Assembly: GCF_039594555.1 (NCBI RefSeq)
Contig: NZ_JBCNNF010000375.1
Span: 1 to 6,683, forward strand
DNA from: Inquilinus sp039594555
Lineage (GTDB): Bacteria > Pseudomonadota > Alphaproteobacteria > DSM-16000 > Inquilinaceae
DNA length: 6,683 bases
Direction of reading: 5' to 3'
The notes beneath the pieces are model-generated. The model was not told where the DNA came from. It made no database searches and saw nothing but the letters and a program-made list of their open reading frames with translations. Each line of letters opens with the position of its first letter. The stretch's first letter is position 1. Shown piece by piece: positions 5,979-6,683 of the stretch. A program made the position numbers and the translations under genes.

Positions 5979-6021
5979 GGGTGATGGCCTTGCGGGCGAG
6001 GGTAGCGCCCTCCGCCGCCGC

Positions 6022-6051
6022 TTGACAGGGCAGGGGCGGCGGGACTAGCGT
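6022..6051 (+). promoter_or_regulatory. Predicted promoter of the SorC-type regulator
   Basis: A perfect TTGACA box (6022-6027) is followed after 18 bp by TAGCGT (6046-6051), which keeps the most conserved T, A and T of the -10 box. The -35 box lies in the loop of an 8-bp inverted repeat, CCGCCGCC (6012-6019) against GGCGGCGG (6035-6042). Transcription would begin near 6058, just before the operator-like palindrome. Confidence 0.5.
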
Positions 6052-6061
6052 CCGCTCATTC

Positions 6062-6085
6062 GAGCATCAATTGCTCAAATGTTGA
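6062..6085 (+). promoter_or_regulatory. Operator-like palindrome at the SorC-type gene, likely autoregulatory
   Basis: GAGCA-tcaat-TGCTC (6062-6076) is a perfect 5-bp inverted repeat. It overlaps a second symmetric pair, TCAA (6067-6070) and TTGA (6082-6085). It is an AT-richer patch in otherwise GC-rich DNA, located just downstream of the predicted transcription start. Regulators of the SorC family commonly bind such sites in front of their own operons. Binding is inferred. Confidence 0.45.
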
Positions 6086-6102
6086 CGGACGCGCTGCCGT
6101 GA
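6079..6102 (+). CDS. Possible 7-codon leader ORF overlapping the SorC-type start
   Basis: ATG at 6079 opens a frame encoding MLTDALP and ends at TGA 6100-6102. That TGA overlaps the GTG start codon at 6099-6101 as GTGA, the arrangement used for translational coupling. No good ribosome-binding site precedes the ATG, and it lies inside the operator-like region. It is real sequence structure, but translation is unproven. Confidence 0.3.
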   Translation: MLTDALP

Positions 6103-6683
6103 CCCTTCAGGCCGATCTCGGGCATCGCGTCACCTCCGACGCCCAGCGCGAGCAGTTCATGGTCCAGGCGGCCAAGCTGTATTACGACCTGGACCGCAAC
6201 CAGTCCGAGATCGCGCAGGAGCTGGGGCTGACCCGCTGGCAGGTCGGCCGGTTGCTGCAGGAGGCGCGCGAGACCGGCATCGTCCGCATCGAGATCGTGG
6301 CGCGGGGCCAGCGCCGGCCGGATCTCGAGGCCCGGCTGCAGTCCCGCTGGGGCCTGCGCGAGGCGATCGTCGTGCCCGGCCCGGCGACCGGCGAGGGTCC
6401 GGCCGACGAGGCCATCGCCATCGACGCCGTGGCCCAGGCCGCGGCGCAGTATCTCGCGGCGCTGGCGCCCCGCCCGGCTCTCGTCGGCGTCTCCTGGGGC
6501 CGCACCATGACCGCGGTGGCCCGGCGCCTGCCGCCGCGCTGGAACGAGGGCGTGCAGGTGGTGCTGCTGAACGGCGCCACCGCCATCCGCGGCACCGCCT
6601 TCCGCACCAACGCCGTGGCCGAGGGCTTCGCCGAGGCCGGCCCCGGCTCCGCCACCCTGCTGCCGGTGCCGGCCATCGTCGAC
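6099..6683 (+). CDS. SorC/DeoR-family sugar-binding transcriptional regulator (3' end beyond window)
   Basis: The first 195 codons are present, about 60% of the usual 310-330 residues, with no stop before the window edge. The N-terminal helix-turn-helix is at about 25-62, with LYYDLDRNQSEIAQELGL (27-44) and TRWQVGRLLQEARETGIVRI (45-64), the latter ending in the family hallmark GIVRI. The phosphosugar-binding effector domain begins near 72 and includes GVSWGRTM (130-137), matching the conserved GxxWGRT loop that contacts the sugar, and the LLNGA strand (156-160). The GTG at 6099 is the chosen start: it places the usual short tail before the HTH, and no in-frame ATG occurs before codon 21, which is too close to the HTH. 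The ribosome site is weak (GACGGA at 6084-6089). Such regulators respond to sugar phosphates or polyols and usually control an adjacent transport or catabolic operon, presumably to the right. Confidence 0.9.
   Translation, partial: MTLQADLGHRVTSDAQREQFMVQAAKLYYDLDRNQSEIAQELGLTRWQVGRLLQEARETGIVRIEIVARGQRRPDLEARLQSRWGLREAIVVPGPATGEGPADEAIAIDAVAQAAAQYLAALAPRPALVGVSWGRTMTAVARRLPPRWNEGVQVVLLNGATAIRGTAFRTNAVAEGFAEAGPGSATLLPVPAIVD

Overview
The window is very GC-rich (about 70% by eye), with strong G/C third-position bias and long antisense open frames. Its gene families and promoter style fit an alphaproteobacterium, probably of the Rhodospirillales/Azospirillaceae type (an Inquilinus-like genome is an inference from style only). 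Six complete genes and one gene cut by the right edge are supported. There are no rRNA, tRNA, CRISPR or transposase genes.

Layout. Bases 1-142 hold a large nested palindrome in front of gene 1. Bases 143-2648 form a two-gene plus-strand unit of M20-type metallohydrolases: an allantoate amidohydrolase/N-carbamoyl-amino-acid hydrolase type enzyme, then a second M20 enzyme whose usual second-metal ligands appear to be replaced. Bases 2649-2813 separate this unit from the convergent terC-like gene and are filled by a multi-hairpin palindromic element. The TerC-family membrane protein (2814-3470, minus) has a recognisable promoter and a leader of about 147 nt with three hairpins. An AraC-type regulator (3711-4571, plus) diverges from it. 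It is followed by an NmrA-type NAD(P)-binding protein (4687-5556, plus), with three CCGGCGC copies spaced exactly 10 bp in the gap between them. A GFA-family zinc protein (5553-5963, minus) converges on the NmrA gene, and the two share the tetranucleotide CTAG as overlapping stop codons. A SorC/DeoR-type sugar-responsive regulator (from 6099, plus) diverges from GFA and runs off the window. Its upstream region shows a TTGACA promoter, an operator-like palindrome and a 7-codon leader ORF whose stop overlaps the GTG start.

How the genes fit together. The two M20 enzymes probably act in catabolism of N-carbamoyl, ureido or N-acyl nitrogen compounds. The AraC and NmrA genes may be a regulator-target pair. 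The SorC regulator probably controls a carbohydrate operon beyond the right edge. TerC and GFA look like independent single-gene units. I see no convincing new multi-gene system. The most interesting signals are the two structured intergenic elements, the altered metal site of the second M20 protein, the structured terC leader and the small leader ORF of the SorC gene.
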